DNA from: Pseudomonadota bacterium
GTDB taxonomy: Bacteria; Pseudomonadota; Gammaproteobacteria; Steroidobacterales; Steroidobacteraceae
Length of the DNA stretch: 64,000 nt
Reading direction: 5' to 3'
Assembly (NCBI GenBank): GCA_021792755.1
Contig: JAJYUA010000002.1
Coordinates: 124,001-188,000, forward strand
Both the position numbers and the translations under genes were made by a program. This document shows, in pieces, positions 31,484 to 38,637 of this stretch. The notes beneath the pieces are model-generated. The model worked only from the letters and a program-made list of their open reading frames with translations. It made no database searches and was not told where the DNA came from. The stretch's first letter is position 1. Every line of letters starts with the position of its first letter.

Positions 31484-31762
31484 ATGCGCCGCGGCTGCGG
31501 CCTCGTCGAGGATGTTCGGCGGGCCGGGCTCTCGGCGCGCGGTTACACGGCCAGCGCACTCCCGCCGGGCGCTGCGCGACGATCGCAGTCACGCGGGCGC
31601 ATAGCCGGCATCGCGAATACCAAAATCCCTATAGACTGCCCGAAGTGTGGCGGGACAACCCTCGCGTACGACAGCGATGAGGTACAGAGTCCCGAGTTTG
31701 CGGCCGTCGGCCAAGCTTGCGGGCACCGACCGACGCGCGCGGACATCGACGTGCAGAAATAG
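31484..31762 (+). pseudogene. Zinc-ribbon fragment, probably a remnant
   Basis: The last 48 codons of this frame read like a small zinc-ribbon protein: KIPIDCPKCGG, then TLAYDSDEVQSPEF, then QACGHRPTRADIDVQK. Related small proteins carry two CxxC knuckles; here the second retains only one cysteine. No ATG, GTG or TTG lies just before the conserved part, and the upstream 44 residues look unrelated. I take it as a decayed or 5'-replaced gene, though an intact gene starting at the ATG at 31484 is possible. Confidence 0.4.
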
Positions 31763-32042
31763 GCGGGCAAATCGAACCCCTGCACCGAGCCATCCAGTCA
31801 GACCGGCAGCGACATCGGTGGAGCTTCAGCTGCCATAGGCGATATCGCGGCAAATGCCGCCAAGGCTCTCCTGTGCGCAGGATGGGCGGAATTTCCATCC
31901 CGCAGCGAGACTCTGTGGTGCCGCGTACAGACCGCATGCCACCCGTGGGGCTAGCTTTCATCCATTGTCGTTCGGGCGCAGCTCGCGCCTTGCGATGATA
32001 GCGCGCCGACCGCCCGCCGGAGATCGATTCCAGGAGCACCAC

Positions 32043-32210
32043 ATGAGTATCAACAAGGATCAAGTGAAAGGCCGCATCCTAAAGTCGAAAGGCAGCGTCA
32101 AGCAAGCCGTCGGGCGTGTGACCGGCGACGGTAAGTTGGAAGCCTCCGGAAAAACGCAGAAGACCCTTGGCGGTCTACGAGCGAAATACGGCGACGCAAA
32201 GCGAAGGTGA
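32043..32210 (+). CDS. CsbD-family stress protein
   Basis: This is a 55-aa hydrophilic, lysine-rich protein of the CsbD/YjbJ family (MSINKDQVKGRILKSKGSVK, then QAVGRVTGDGKLEASGK). Family members are abundant under general or osmotic stress and have no assigned biochemical function. AGGAG lies nine bases before the ATG at 32043. The longer open frame back to 31854 is not supported. Its base composition is lower in GC than the housekeeping genes, like its neighbours in this region. Confidence 0.88.
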   Translation: MSINKDQVKGRILKSKGSVKQAVGRVTGDGKLEASGKTQKTLGGLRAKYGDAKRR

Positions 32211-32876
32211 TCGCTCAGCCGATTGCGCGGCGAACCAACCGAAGCGCATTTCATGAAGAACTGGCGGGCCACAGCCTACAATTGCCCACTGCCGCCACCG
32301 ACGGTGCGCGCTGAACCGACGCGCACGGCCGCCTACCGGCTCGCCGTGCTGAAACGTCTACAGGACCCGTTCACCACGGTTGATGCAAGGGTTGCACGGC
32401 GCCGCCGGCGAGCTCGCCTTCCCGATAGCTTTTGTCCGGCAACGTCATCGCACCGATCGGTCGGCGCAGTGCCGCGATCGTCTTGGCTCCGCCTGTGCTA
32501 CGCGTTGGCACCCCGGTCGCGCCTCCTTGAAGGCTTCGCTTACGGCTCGGCGACCGCTCGCTGCATTGTGAGGCTCGGTGTCCCCGCGCGACGCGCTCGG
32601 GGCGCGAGAAGCGACAGACGAGACTTGAAAGCGTCCTGCGGGAGCGCAATCAAGACCTGTGCCTCGATACTCACGACCGGACTGTTCCCCGGCACCGGTG
32701 AGGTGGTCTCGGACCGCATTTCGACGCGAGTTTGTTGCGGCGTCTCGAGTTCAAGTGCGTGCGGACCGCGCGCTCGCAGATGTCACCATCGTAGCCTGCC
32801 GTACTGAGTGCCAGACACGCAGACACGCAGACACGCAGACGGGCAGCAGAAGCCTGCCTCGAAGGCAAACTAGATT
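32211..32876. other. Non-coding or decayed stretch
   Basis: No convincing gene in 666 bases. Several open frames exist on both strands (for example 32223-32807 forward and 32371-32649 reverse), but their composition is arginine/serine-rich and lacks any motif. The reverse frame ending ALRRPIGAMTLPDKSYREG looks somewhat protein-like and may be a fragment. An 8-bp tandem repeat lies at 32813-32840. Confidence 0.5.
32813..32840 (+). repeat. Octamer tandem repeat AGACACGC x3.5
   Basis: The unit AGACACGC occurs at 32813, 32821 and 32829, followed by a half copy AGAC. It ends 36 bases before the start of the ParB-like gene, so a change in copy number could alter promoter spacing. Confidence 0.8.
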
Positions 32877-33245
32877 ATGGGCAAGATGCGGATAAAATGG
32901 CTCGATAAGCCGCAGAAACATGATTACCCTGCGGCCTGCTCCTACCTGAGTCTCACGCTAGATCCGCGGACGGCGAAAAGTGTCGCGGACAGGTTGCGGC
33001 GCGCCGAGATGAATAAATTTGCCGCCAAGGATGTATTCAGGTCCTCTGCATTGTCGTTGCTCGGTGTCAGCAACGGTCATGTCGAAAATGTACGAACACA
33101 AATAATCGACAAGACGGCGCTATCTCCGCTTCTGTTGTATCGCGACGTGCGCAACGGACGACTGATCATCGCCGACGGTTACCATCGGCTATGTGCCGTG
33201 TATACCTTCGACGAAGATGCAATGATTCCGTGCAAGATCGTCTGA
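32877..33245 (+). CDS. ParB-like hypothetical protein
   Basis: This is a 122-aa protein of unknown function. The second half resembles a ParB/sulfiredoxin-like motif: SPLLLYRDVRNGRLIIADGY followed by HRLCAVY, comparable to the DGxHR active-site loop of that fold. The first half (YPAACSYLSLTLDPRTAKSV, then FAAKDVFRSSALSLL) is shared, as I remember it, by small conserved hypothetical proteins in many proteobacteria. A second ATG at 32886 (MRIKWLDKP) may be the true start. Codon use is less GC-biased than in the core genes. The aquaporin gene follows closely on the same strand. Confidence 0.75.
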   Translation: MGKMRIKWLDKPQKHDYPAACSYLSLTLDPRTAKSVADRLRRAEMNKFAAKDVFRSSALSLLGVSNGHVENVRTQIIDKTALSPLLLYRDVRNGRLIIADGYHRLCAVYTFDEDAMIPCKIV

Positions 33246-33300
33246 GCACACAGCCGTGGAAATCCGACCCAATCGCACTGCATCGCAAAAAAACTCGCGC

Positions 33301-34068
33301 ATGCTGCGTCCGCTGCCGGCACCGGATTTTACCGACCCGGCCCACGAGCCACGCCGGCTATTCTCCGAGGCGTGGGGAACATTCCTGCTCGTTGTCGTCG
33401 CAGCCGGCGCCCCGGTCGTCGGCGCCACCGCAGGTGGCGGAGGGATTACCGAGAGCGCAATAGTCGTTGCGCCCGGCATCATGGTCATGGCGATCATCTA
33501 CTTCATGGGCGCGGTGAGCGGCGCGCATTTGAATCCCGCCGTGACATTGGCGTTCGCGGCGCGGCGCAATTTTCCCTGGCGTCGGGTGCCCGGCTACATC
33601 GGCGCGCAGTTCCTGGGAGGCATTGCCGCGGCGGCGTTTCTGCGCGCCATGTTCGGCGACATCGCACTCCTCGGGGCAACCGTACCGGGCCCGGGAATTA
33701 CGAATTTCAAAGCGCTCATCATGGAAATTCTTTTGACTACCGGATTGGTCAGCACGATTCTCGGCACGGCTTCCGGCGCCCGCAACATTGGCGCCAACGG
33801 CGCGATAGCAGTGGGTGGGTATATCGCGCTTGCCGGATTGTGGGCTGCGCCCATCAGCGGCGCCTCAATGAATCCGGTGCGCTCGTTCGCGCCGGATCTG
33901 CTGCGCGGCAATCTGACGTCGACTTGGATTTACATAGTGGGCCCGGTGATCGGGGCGATGATCGCGGTGGCTTTCGAGTGGATTCTAAAAGGGCATGCAA
34001 CCGCCAGCGGAACGTTGGCCGCCCAGGGAGATTCGCAAAACGGAGGCGCCGCACCGATCGAGCGCTGA
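33301..34068 (+). CDS. MIP/aquaporin family channel
   Basis: This is a six-helix channel protein of about 255 aa, expected to pass water or small neutral solutes through the inner membrane. The two pore half-helices are SGAHLNPAVTLAFA and SGASMNPVRSFAPD. The second NPA box is therefore NPV, an uncommon change. The first membrane helix is LFSEAWGTFLLVVVAAGAPV. The ATG at 33301 gives a short N terminus like related proteins; a GTG at 33256 would add 15 residues. Neither has a clear ribosome-binding sequence. It is separated by 55 bases from the ParB-like gene. Confidence 0.88.
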   Translation: MLRPLPAPDFTDPAHEPRRLFSEAWGTFLLVVVAAGAPVVGATAGGGGITESAIVVAPGIMVMAIIYFMGAVSGAHLNPAVTLAFAARRNFPWRRVPGYIGAQFLGGIAAAAFLRAMFGDIALLGATVPGPGITNFKALIMEILLTTGLVSTILGTASGARNIGANGAIAVGGYIALAGLWAAPISGASMNPVRSFAPDLLRGNLTSTWIYIVGPVIGAMIAVAFEWILKGHATASGTLAAQGDSQNGGAAPIER

Positions 34069-34265
34069 GCGACTTGCCTTCCGATATGCGCGCCGGAAAA
34101 AAATTGATGATTCTGTCGCCTGTCGGGTCCTCGAAGCGCAGGTTTACGAGGTCGGCGCGCCTCAGGACCTGATGGAAGTCCGGTGTCATCGACCGTCGCA
34201 GCCTTCAGGGGCGCGACGGAATAGCTGCCATCGAATTGTTCGATGCTCAGTCGCTGACGAGGCAT
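34069..34265 (-). pseudogene. Frameshifted small gene of unknown function
   Basis: Two overlapping reverse frames together read like one small protein. The first starts at ATG 34265 (MPRQRLSIEQFDGSYSVAPL, then KAATVDD). The second continues in another frame from about 34189 (TPDFHQVLRRADLVNLRFED, then PTGDRIINFFPARISEGKSL) and runs into the antisense of the aquaporin 3' end. Both halves have protein-like composition, unlike the surrounding frames, which suggests a single-base frameshift near 34190. I do not recognise the family. Confidence 0.35.
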
Positions 34266-34299
34266 GTCAGGCAAGGGGCCGACGAGCGAATCGTTGAGC

Positions 34300-34877
34300 G
34301 GAGTCGCCAGATGCGACGGATAAATGCCGGTTGAGGGAATCCCGCGGGGATGGGTAGCCGGCGGTCGGGTAGCGAAGAGGTCTTGGTGGCGGCGTCCGGC
34401 GCGGGGAGGGCGCAAAGCCAGAGAGGTTCTTCGTGTCGTTGACGGTGATGCCAGAGGAGGTCACCTCAGGCGATGGCCGAGCTCGCATGGCAATCGGGGT
34501 CGGGCTTCGCGCGCCGCCCATGTGCCGAGACCAGTCAGCGGGGCTCGCAAAGCGAAATGTTGCTGTCGAGCAAACAATGGGCCACAGCTCGACCTTGCGG
34601 CCCTGCGTGCGCGGACGGTGAAGATCCAGATCCGCACCGAGGAGAGGTGAGCGCCAAAGGGCCGCAAGAATGCCGCCTTGTGGCCGGGCGGCACCGGCGA
34701 GAGTCCGCTTGCGCGTAGAGTGCGGCGAAATCCATTCGCGGCCACGCGCCGGCGGCCGCTGGCGGCTGTCACCGAGCGCCGGCAAGAGCGTGCGAGGCGT
34801 GCGGCCCGCGTAGCCGCAATGGCCGAATAATCCGCCGCGGCGGCAGGCGATCCTCAGGGGCGGCGCATCCGCCGGCA
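34300..34877. other. Unassigned stretch between remnant and methyltransferase gene
   Basis: No supported gene. A reverse frame contains a modestly protein-like stretch (GRKVELWPIVCSTATFRFAS, then PADWSRHMGGARSP at about 34490-34610) that may be a decayed gene or an IS-associated fragment, but I cannot name it. No terminal inverted repeats were noticed. Confidence 0.4.
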
Positions 34878-35576
34878 TCAGTAAATCCATGGTACGAGGC
34901 GCCAGGTACGCGCGAAGTAATCGTCATATTGCGTCCCGAAATGCTTGCGCAGCAACCGCTCCTCGGCGTGGATACGGGAAATGATGGGAATCAAACTCAG
35001 CAAAGAAATCAGCACCCCCACGATCGAGCGGAACACGAGAGCCCAGCCGAGCGCGGAGACGAGCATGCCCAGATAGCTCGGGTTGCGGACGAGTCCGTAG
35101 ATGCCGCGCGTTTCGAGCTGGTGCTCAGCCTGGATGGCCACCAAGCCGCTGAAGCGATTCTTCAACACGAAGACGGGGATGAGCCTCAATGCGCAGCCGG
35201 TGGCGCAGACGAACAGTCCGACCCAGCGCATAGCGTCCCCGCCGACGGTCCAGAAGCCGATCCGGTCCGTATATGCCGAGAAATAGGCGCCCGCGAGCGC
35301 GATCAGCAGGAATGCCACAAGCACCCAGCGGTTGCTCTTGTCTTCTTTCCTGCCGGAACTCAAGCCGCTGCTGCCCGAGAACATCGCGACGATGATGAAG
35401 AAAAGAACCATCCAGGCGAGCGCTTGAAACGCCGGATGCGCAAAGAATGCGCTCCATCCGCCCCAACCCCAAATGCCGAGGCCAAACTGGATCGCGGCCG
35501 TCACGAGACCGCCGATGAGTATCGTAATCGCGCTCGCAAAGCCCCCGGCCTTGCGATGGGCTGCCGTTTCGCTCAT
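34878..35576 (-). CDS. Isoprenylcysteine carboxyl methyltransferase family membrane protein
   Basis: This integral membrane protein of 232 aa has an ICMT/PEMT-like methyltransferase domain. Four to five hydrophobic helices are visible (for example AITILIGGLVTAAIQFGLGI and WVLVAFLLIALAGAYFS). The conserved C-terminal motif is RGIYGLVRNPSYLGMLVSAL, then HAEERLLRKHFGTQYDDYFA and RTWRLVPWIY. The RxPxYLG and EE segments form the S-adenosylmethionine site in this family. Bacteria do not prenylate proteins in the usual sense, so the substrate is unknown. The ATG at 35576 is preferred to 35660, which extends into remnant DNA. Confidence 0.85.
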   Translation of the reverse strand: MSETAAHRKAGGFASAITILIGGLVTAAIQFGLGIWGWGGWSAFFAHPAFQALAWMVLFFIIVAMFSGSSGLSSGRKEDKSNRWVLVAFLLIALAGAYFSAYTDRIGFWTVGGDAMRWVGLFVCATGCALRLIPVFVLKNRFSGLVAIQAEHQLETRGIYGLVRNPSYLGMLVSALGWALVFRSIVGVLISLLSLIPIISRIHAEERLLRKHFGTQYDDYFARTWRLVPWIY

Positions 35577-35729
35577 GGCAGTCAGCCCTGCTTCCGTCCA
35601 CGAGAACGCCGAAAGAAGAATAGCAGATCGCCCGCCTTGCGGCTCCCGCGAGCTCATCACGGGCGAGCCGGCAAGCCTCGCGGAGACGGTCGCAAGAATC
35701 GGCGGGCTTGCGTGCGGATTGCGCTGCGC

Positions 35730-36022
35730 TCATAGCGGGACGGCTTCGCCCGACCGCGCGCCCGTGTCGGCAGAGCGGCCGGCCTCAGGAGGAGCACCTG
35801 CAAGCCTGTTAGCTCCTCGAGCAGCACCGGCAGGCCGCGCAGGTCGCGCAGGTCGCGCAGGTAGTGCCGGCAACGGGGCCGGTCAGGACATTTAGATCGC
35901 CCGTCTTGGCGCCGCGGCCGTGCAGCACGGACCTGAAGATGCGCCGGTTTTCGGGGCGCGGTTTCCTCCGCGAGCTCGCCAATCTCGCGCCGGTGGGCAG
36001 CCAGCGCCTGCGACGGTTTCAC
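35730..36022 (-). pseudogene. Decayed MntA-type nucleotidyltransferase (antitoxin-like)
   Basis: Reading leftward from a GTG at 36022, the first frame gives KPSQALAAHRREIGELAEE, the usual N-terminal helix of minimal nucleotidyltransferases. The next frame gives RRIFRSVLHGRGAKTGDLNV followed by LTGPVAGTT, which aligns with the family motif (R)VFGSVARG...SDLDLLV, with Gly-Ser now Arg-Ser and Asp-x-Asp now Asp-x-Asn. The frame then returns for LRDLRDLRGLPVLLEELTGL and LPTRAR. A third frame gives the typical ending GEAVPL and a stop at 35730. At least three frameshifts and altered catalytic residues mean it is dead. No intact HepT partner is adjacent. Confidence 0.6.
35836..35862 (+). repeat. 9-bp tandem repeat CGCGCAGGT x3
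   Basis: Three exact copies of CGCGCAGGT lie inside the decayed nucleotidyltransferase, where they encode LRD-LRD-LRG on the reverse strand. In intact relatives this segment is a short LFDL-type helix, so the repeat is probably an expansion. Confidence 0.75.
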
Positions 36023-36168
36023 GACCGCAGATGACTCGAAGTCTGATTGAGGCAATTGCATGGCCGAGACAGCCGCACGGGGCGTCCGGCGCAACCCGCT
36101 GCTGCGGATCGAGGCGCTGCCGGCGAAGCCACCTCGCTATCGCGGCGACTCGCGGCGGCAAGCCGCAA
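36023..36168. other. Short spacer without a gene
   Basis: No gene is recognised between the end of the EamA gene (reverse) and the nucleotidyltransferase remnant. A promoter for the remnant would once have been here. Confidence 0.4.
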
Positions 36169-37104
36169 TCAGGGTGTCGCTGCCGGCCGCGCCCGCTCGA
36201 CGAGCACGATGCCGGTGACCGTGAGGGACAATCCAACGATAGAGGCAGGATCGAGGCGCTCGCCATAGAAGGCGACGCCGAGCGTGAAGCCGATGAGAGG
36301 AGTGAGAAAGTTGAACGCATTGGCGCGGCTGAGCGGCACGCGCTCAAGCACGCTGAACCAGAGCCAGTTGCCGAGCGCGCTGGCAAAAAGGCCGAGGCCG
36401 AGCAGGCTGGCGACAAACCTCCCCGACCAGATGATCGCTGAGGGCTGCTCCCATACACCCGTCGCGATCGCGAGCGGCAGCGCGCCGAACAGCGACTGGG
36501 CAGCCATCGCAACCAAGGGATCGACCCGCCCGCGCACCGCCTTCATCAGCACATTGCCGACGGCTACACCGGCGACGGCCAGCGCGATGTAGGCCAGGCC
36601 GCGCTCGAACCTCGCACCGCCCGGTCCGCGCAAGTGAGGCAGGCTGATGATGACGATGCCCGCGAAGCCGAGCAGTAAGCCCAGGCGCTGCCGTGGATGC
36701 AGTCGCTCCTGCAGGAAGCAGCGAGCGAGAAACGCGGCGAGCAGAGGCTGTGTATTGCCCATCACAGTGGCGAGGCCAGGGGCAACGAGACCGCCGGCGA
36801 CGAACATGCCGAGAAGGCCGAGGGTGGTCGTCCCCAGGCCGATCGCGGCGAGCATCATCCACGTCCGCGCTGCCCGCGGCAGCGCACGCCGCTTCAGCGA
36901 TGCCGGCACGGTGAGCGCCAGGCCCGCGGTCAGGGCGCGCAAAGCTGCAAAGGCGAGCGGGGGCGCATCGCGCAGGCCGAGCGTGATGAGCGGATAGCAC
37001 AATGCGTTGAGGCCGGCGACCGAGACGAGGATCCACACGACACCGCCCGCAGCGGGACGGCTGATGGCCGGCCTGCAGGCAGGGACTGAGTTGTGCTCAC
37101 GCAC
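36169..37104 (-). CDS. EamA-family (DMT superfamily) transporter
   Basis: This inner-membrane transporter of 311 aa has ten predicted helices in two EamA repeats. Landmarks include PLITLGLRDAPPLAFAALRA in repeat one, NTQPLLAAFLARCFLQERLH at the repeat end and SRANAFNFLTPLIGFTLGVA plus FYGERL in repeat two. Members export amino acids, metabolites or drugs; the substrate cannot be predicted. The start is GTG at 37104 with no strong ribosome-binding sequence visible. It is an intact gene within the otherwise degraded region. Confidence 0.88.
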   Translation of the reverse strand: MREHNSVPACRPAISRPAAGGVVWILVSVAGLNALCYPLITLGLRDAPPLAFAALRALTAGLALTVPASLKRRALPRAARTWMMLAAIGLGTTTLGLLGMFVAGGLVAPGLATVMGNTQPLLAAFLARCFLQERLHPRQRLGLLLGFAGIVIISLPHLRGPGGARFERGLAYIALAVAGVAVGNVLMKAVRGRVDPLVAMAAQSLFGALPLAIATGVWEQPSAIIWSGRFVASLLGLGLFASALGNWLWFSVLERVPLSRANAFNFLTPLIGFTLGVAFYGERLDPASIVGLSLTVTGIVLVERARPAATP

Positions 37105-37143
37105 GGCGGCCCGCGCTGCGGGGAGGCAGGGTCGGCCAGTCCG

Positions 37144-37290
37144 TCACTGCGCGGATCGAGCGCGGACCGCTCTCGCATCGATCCGCTTGCCGTGGCGCAG
37201 GATCTCGACCGCCAGGGAATTCCCGGGTGGGACGAGCCTCACGCGGGCGCGCAGCTCAACGGCGCTCACCACAACCGTACTCCGACGCAT
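37144..37290 (-). pseudogene. PDZ-domain remnant of a Deg-type protease
   Basis: A 48-codon reverse frame reads MRRSTVVVSAVELRARVRLV then PPGNSLAVEILRHGKRIDAR. This matches the end of a Do/DegQ-type PDZ domain (pattern: v.s..eLr..v.l.p.g....v.vlR.G....). The protease domain and first PDZ are absent, so it is either a fragment left by deletion or a chance resemblance. The ATG at 37290 is unlikely to be a functional start. Confidence 0.4.
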
Positions 37291-37836
37291 GTTCGAATCT
37301 CCGCTGCCGCCGACGATCCGGGCTGTGCCTTCCGGGGGCCCTTATGGGCGCATCATACGATGCTCATCCCCTGCAAATCGTCTCGGACAGCGCGCTTGCG
37401 GCGCGCCGGCCGTTGCGTAAAGTACGTACCCGCACGCGCTTTGGCGCACCCTACGCATCGTGCGCGGCATTGCCGCCGCGCAGCACGGTACTGGACCACG
37501 TGGAGGCTGATTGAAGGTCGGCATCGGCCACGGCCGCAATCGGCGCTGCGGGTCGGGGCAGCATTCTGCCGAGTCGTAGCCAGGAAGACCGTTTCGCGGG
37601 CATGGCCGTCGTCGCGGCGATGGCTTACCGGCATTCCGTCCGCTCTCCGATGCTGCGACAGCCCGCCGGCAGAGCGGTCGATCGCGATGAGCTCTATCGT
37701 CCCAAGCGCATGGATGCCGAGTGTGTGCTGTTGCGCGCCGCCGCCTGCCGCCGCGCAAGGTGCGGCCCGTCGCCGATATTGGCCGTGGAAAATTCCGCTG
37801 ACATTGCATTCTGTTCGTTCCCGGGCGCCGGTTCGA
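37291..37836. other. Non-coding or decayed stretch upstream of the metal-type regulator
   Basis: No supported gene in about 550 bases. The open frames present on both strands are rich in Arg, Ala and Cys without motifs. The right end holds the promoter of the response regulator operon. Confidence 0.5.
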
Positions 37837-37866
37837 GTGACTGCGGTCGAACCATCGCTATAGAAT
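37837..37866 (+). promoter_or_regulatory. Putative promoter of the CusR-like regulator operon
   Basis: A -35-like GTGACT (37837-37842) and a -10 TAGAAT (37861-37866) are 18 bases apart, 42 bases before the regulator ATG. The match is moderate. Confidence 0.4.
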
Positions 37867-37907
37867 AGCCTGAGCTGCGGGAGTCCGGCCGTGCCTGTGC
37901 TGGTGTC

Positions 37908-38582
37908 ATGAAAATTCTGATCGTCGAGGATGAGCGCAAGACGGCCGCTTACCTCAAGCGCGGCCTGGAAGAGAACGGCTTCGTCGTCGATGTCGCAGAC
38001 ACGGGTGAGGACGGCAGTCACCTCGCCGAGACTCGTCAGTACGAGCTGATCATCCTGGATGTCCTGCTGCCGGGGCGGGACGGCTGGAGCGTCGTCACGG
38101 GTCTGCGGCGCCGCCGGATCGAGACGCCGGTGCTGTTCCTGACGGCGCGAGACGCGATCCGCGACCGGGTGAAGGGCCTGGAGCTCGGTGCGGATGATTA
38201 TCTCGTCAAGCCTTTCGCGTTCTCGGAGCTTCTGGCGCGTATGCGATCGATTTTGCGTCGGGGGCCGGCCAGGCAGTCGACACAATTGCGCCTGGCCGAT
38301 CTCGAGGTCGATCTCGGCCGTCATCGGGCACAGCGGGCCGGCAGGGCTCTCGAGCTGACGCCGAAGGAATTCCAGCTGCTGTGCCTGCTGCTGCAGCGCA
38401 GCGGGGAGGTGCTCTCGCGCACGCTGATCGCCGAGCAGGTGTGGGACATCAACTTCGAGAGCGACTCGAACGTCGTTGAAGTTCACGTGCGCCGGTTGCG
38501 GGCGAAGGTGGACGATCCGTTCGAGGCGAAGCTCATTCATACGGTGCGCGGCGTTGGATACGTGCTCGAAAAGCGCCCCTGA
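37908..38582 (+). CDS. Heavy-metal type response regulator (CusR/CopR/IrlR-like)
   Basis: This is an OmpR-family regulator of 224 aa. Its receiver domain has [20 protein letters not shown], phospho-acceptor Asp in [13 protein letters not shown] (about residue 51) and Lys in [10 protein letters not shown]. The winged-helix output ends in [13 protein letters not shown]. The [20 protein letters not shown] pattern is characteristic of the metal-responsive CusR/CopR group. The kinase gene follows after about 55 bases, and an efflux cassette lies beyond it. A palindrome at 40034-40047 is a likely target. Confidence 0.93.
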   Translation: MKILIVEDERKTAAYLKRGLEENGFVVDVADTGEDGSHLAETRQYELIILDVLLPGRDGWSVVTGLRRRRIETPVLFLTARDAIRDRVKGLELGADDYLVKPFAFSELLARMRSILRRGPARQSTQLRLADLEVDLGRHRAQRAGRALELTPKEFQLLCLLLQRSGEVLSRTLIAEQVWDINFESDSNVVEVHVRRLRAKVDDPFEAKLIHTVRGVGYVLEKRP

Positions 38583-38637
38583 GCGGCCTCTGGCCGATCC
38601 GGGTCCCTGGCGCAGGCCTCCGTCGATCGCCTTGCGC

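Noticed and set aside
32371-32649. 92-codon reverse frame with TLPDKSYREGELAGG
   Set aside because: It looks faintly like an insertion-sequence fragment, but I could not identify inverted ends, a transposase motif or a second copy.
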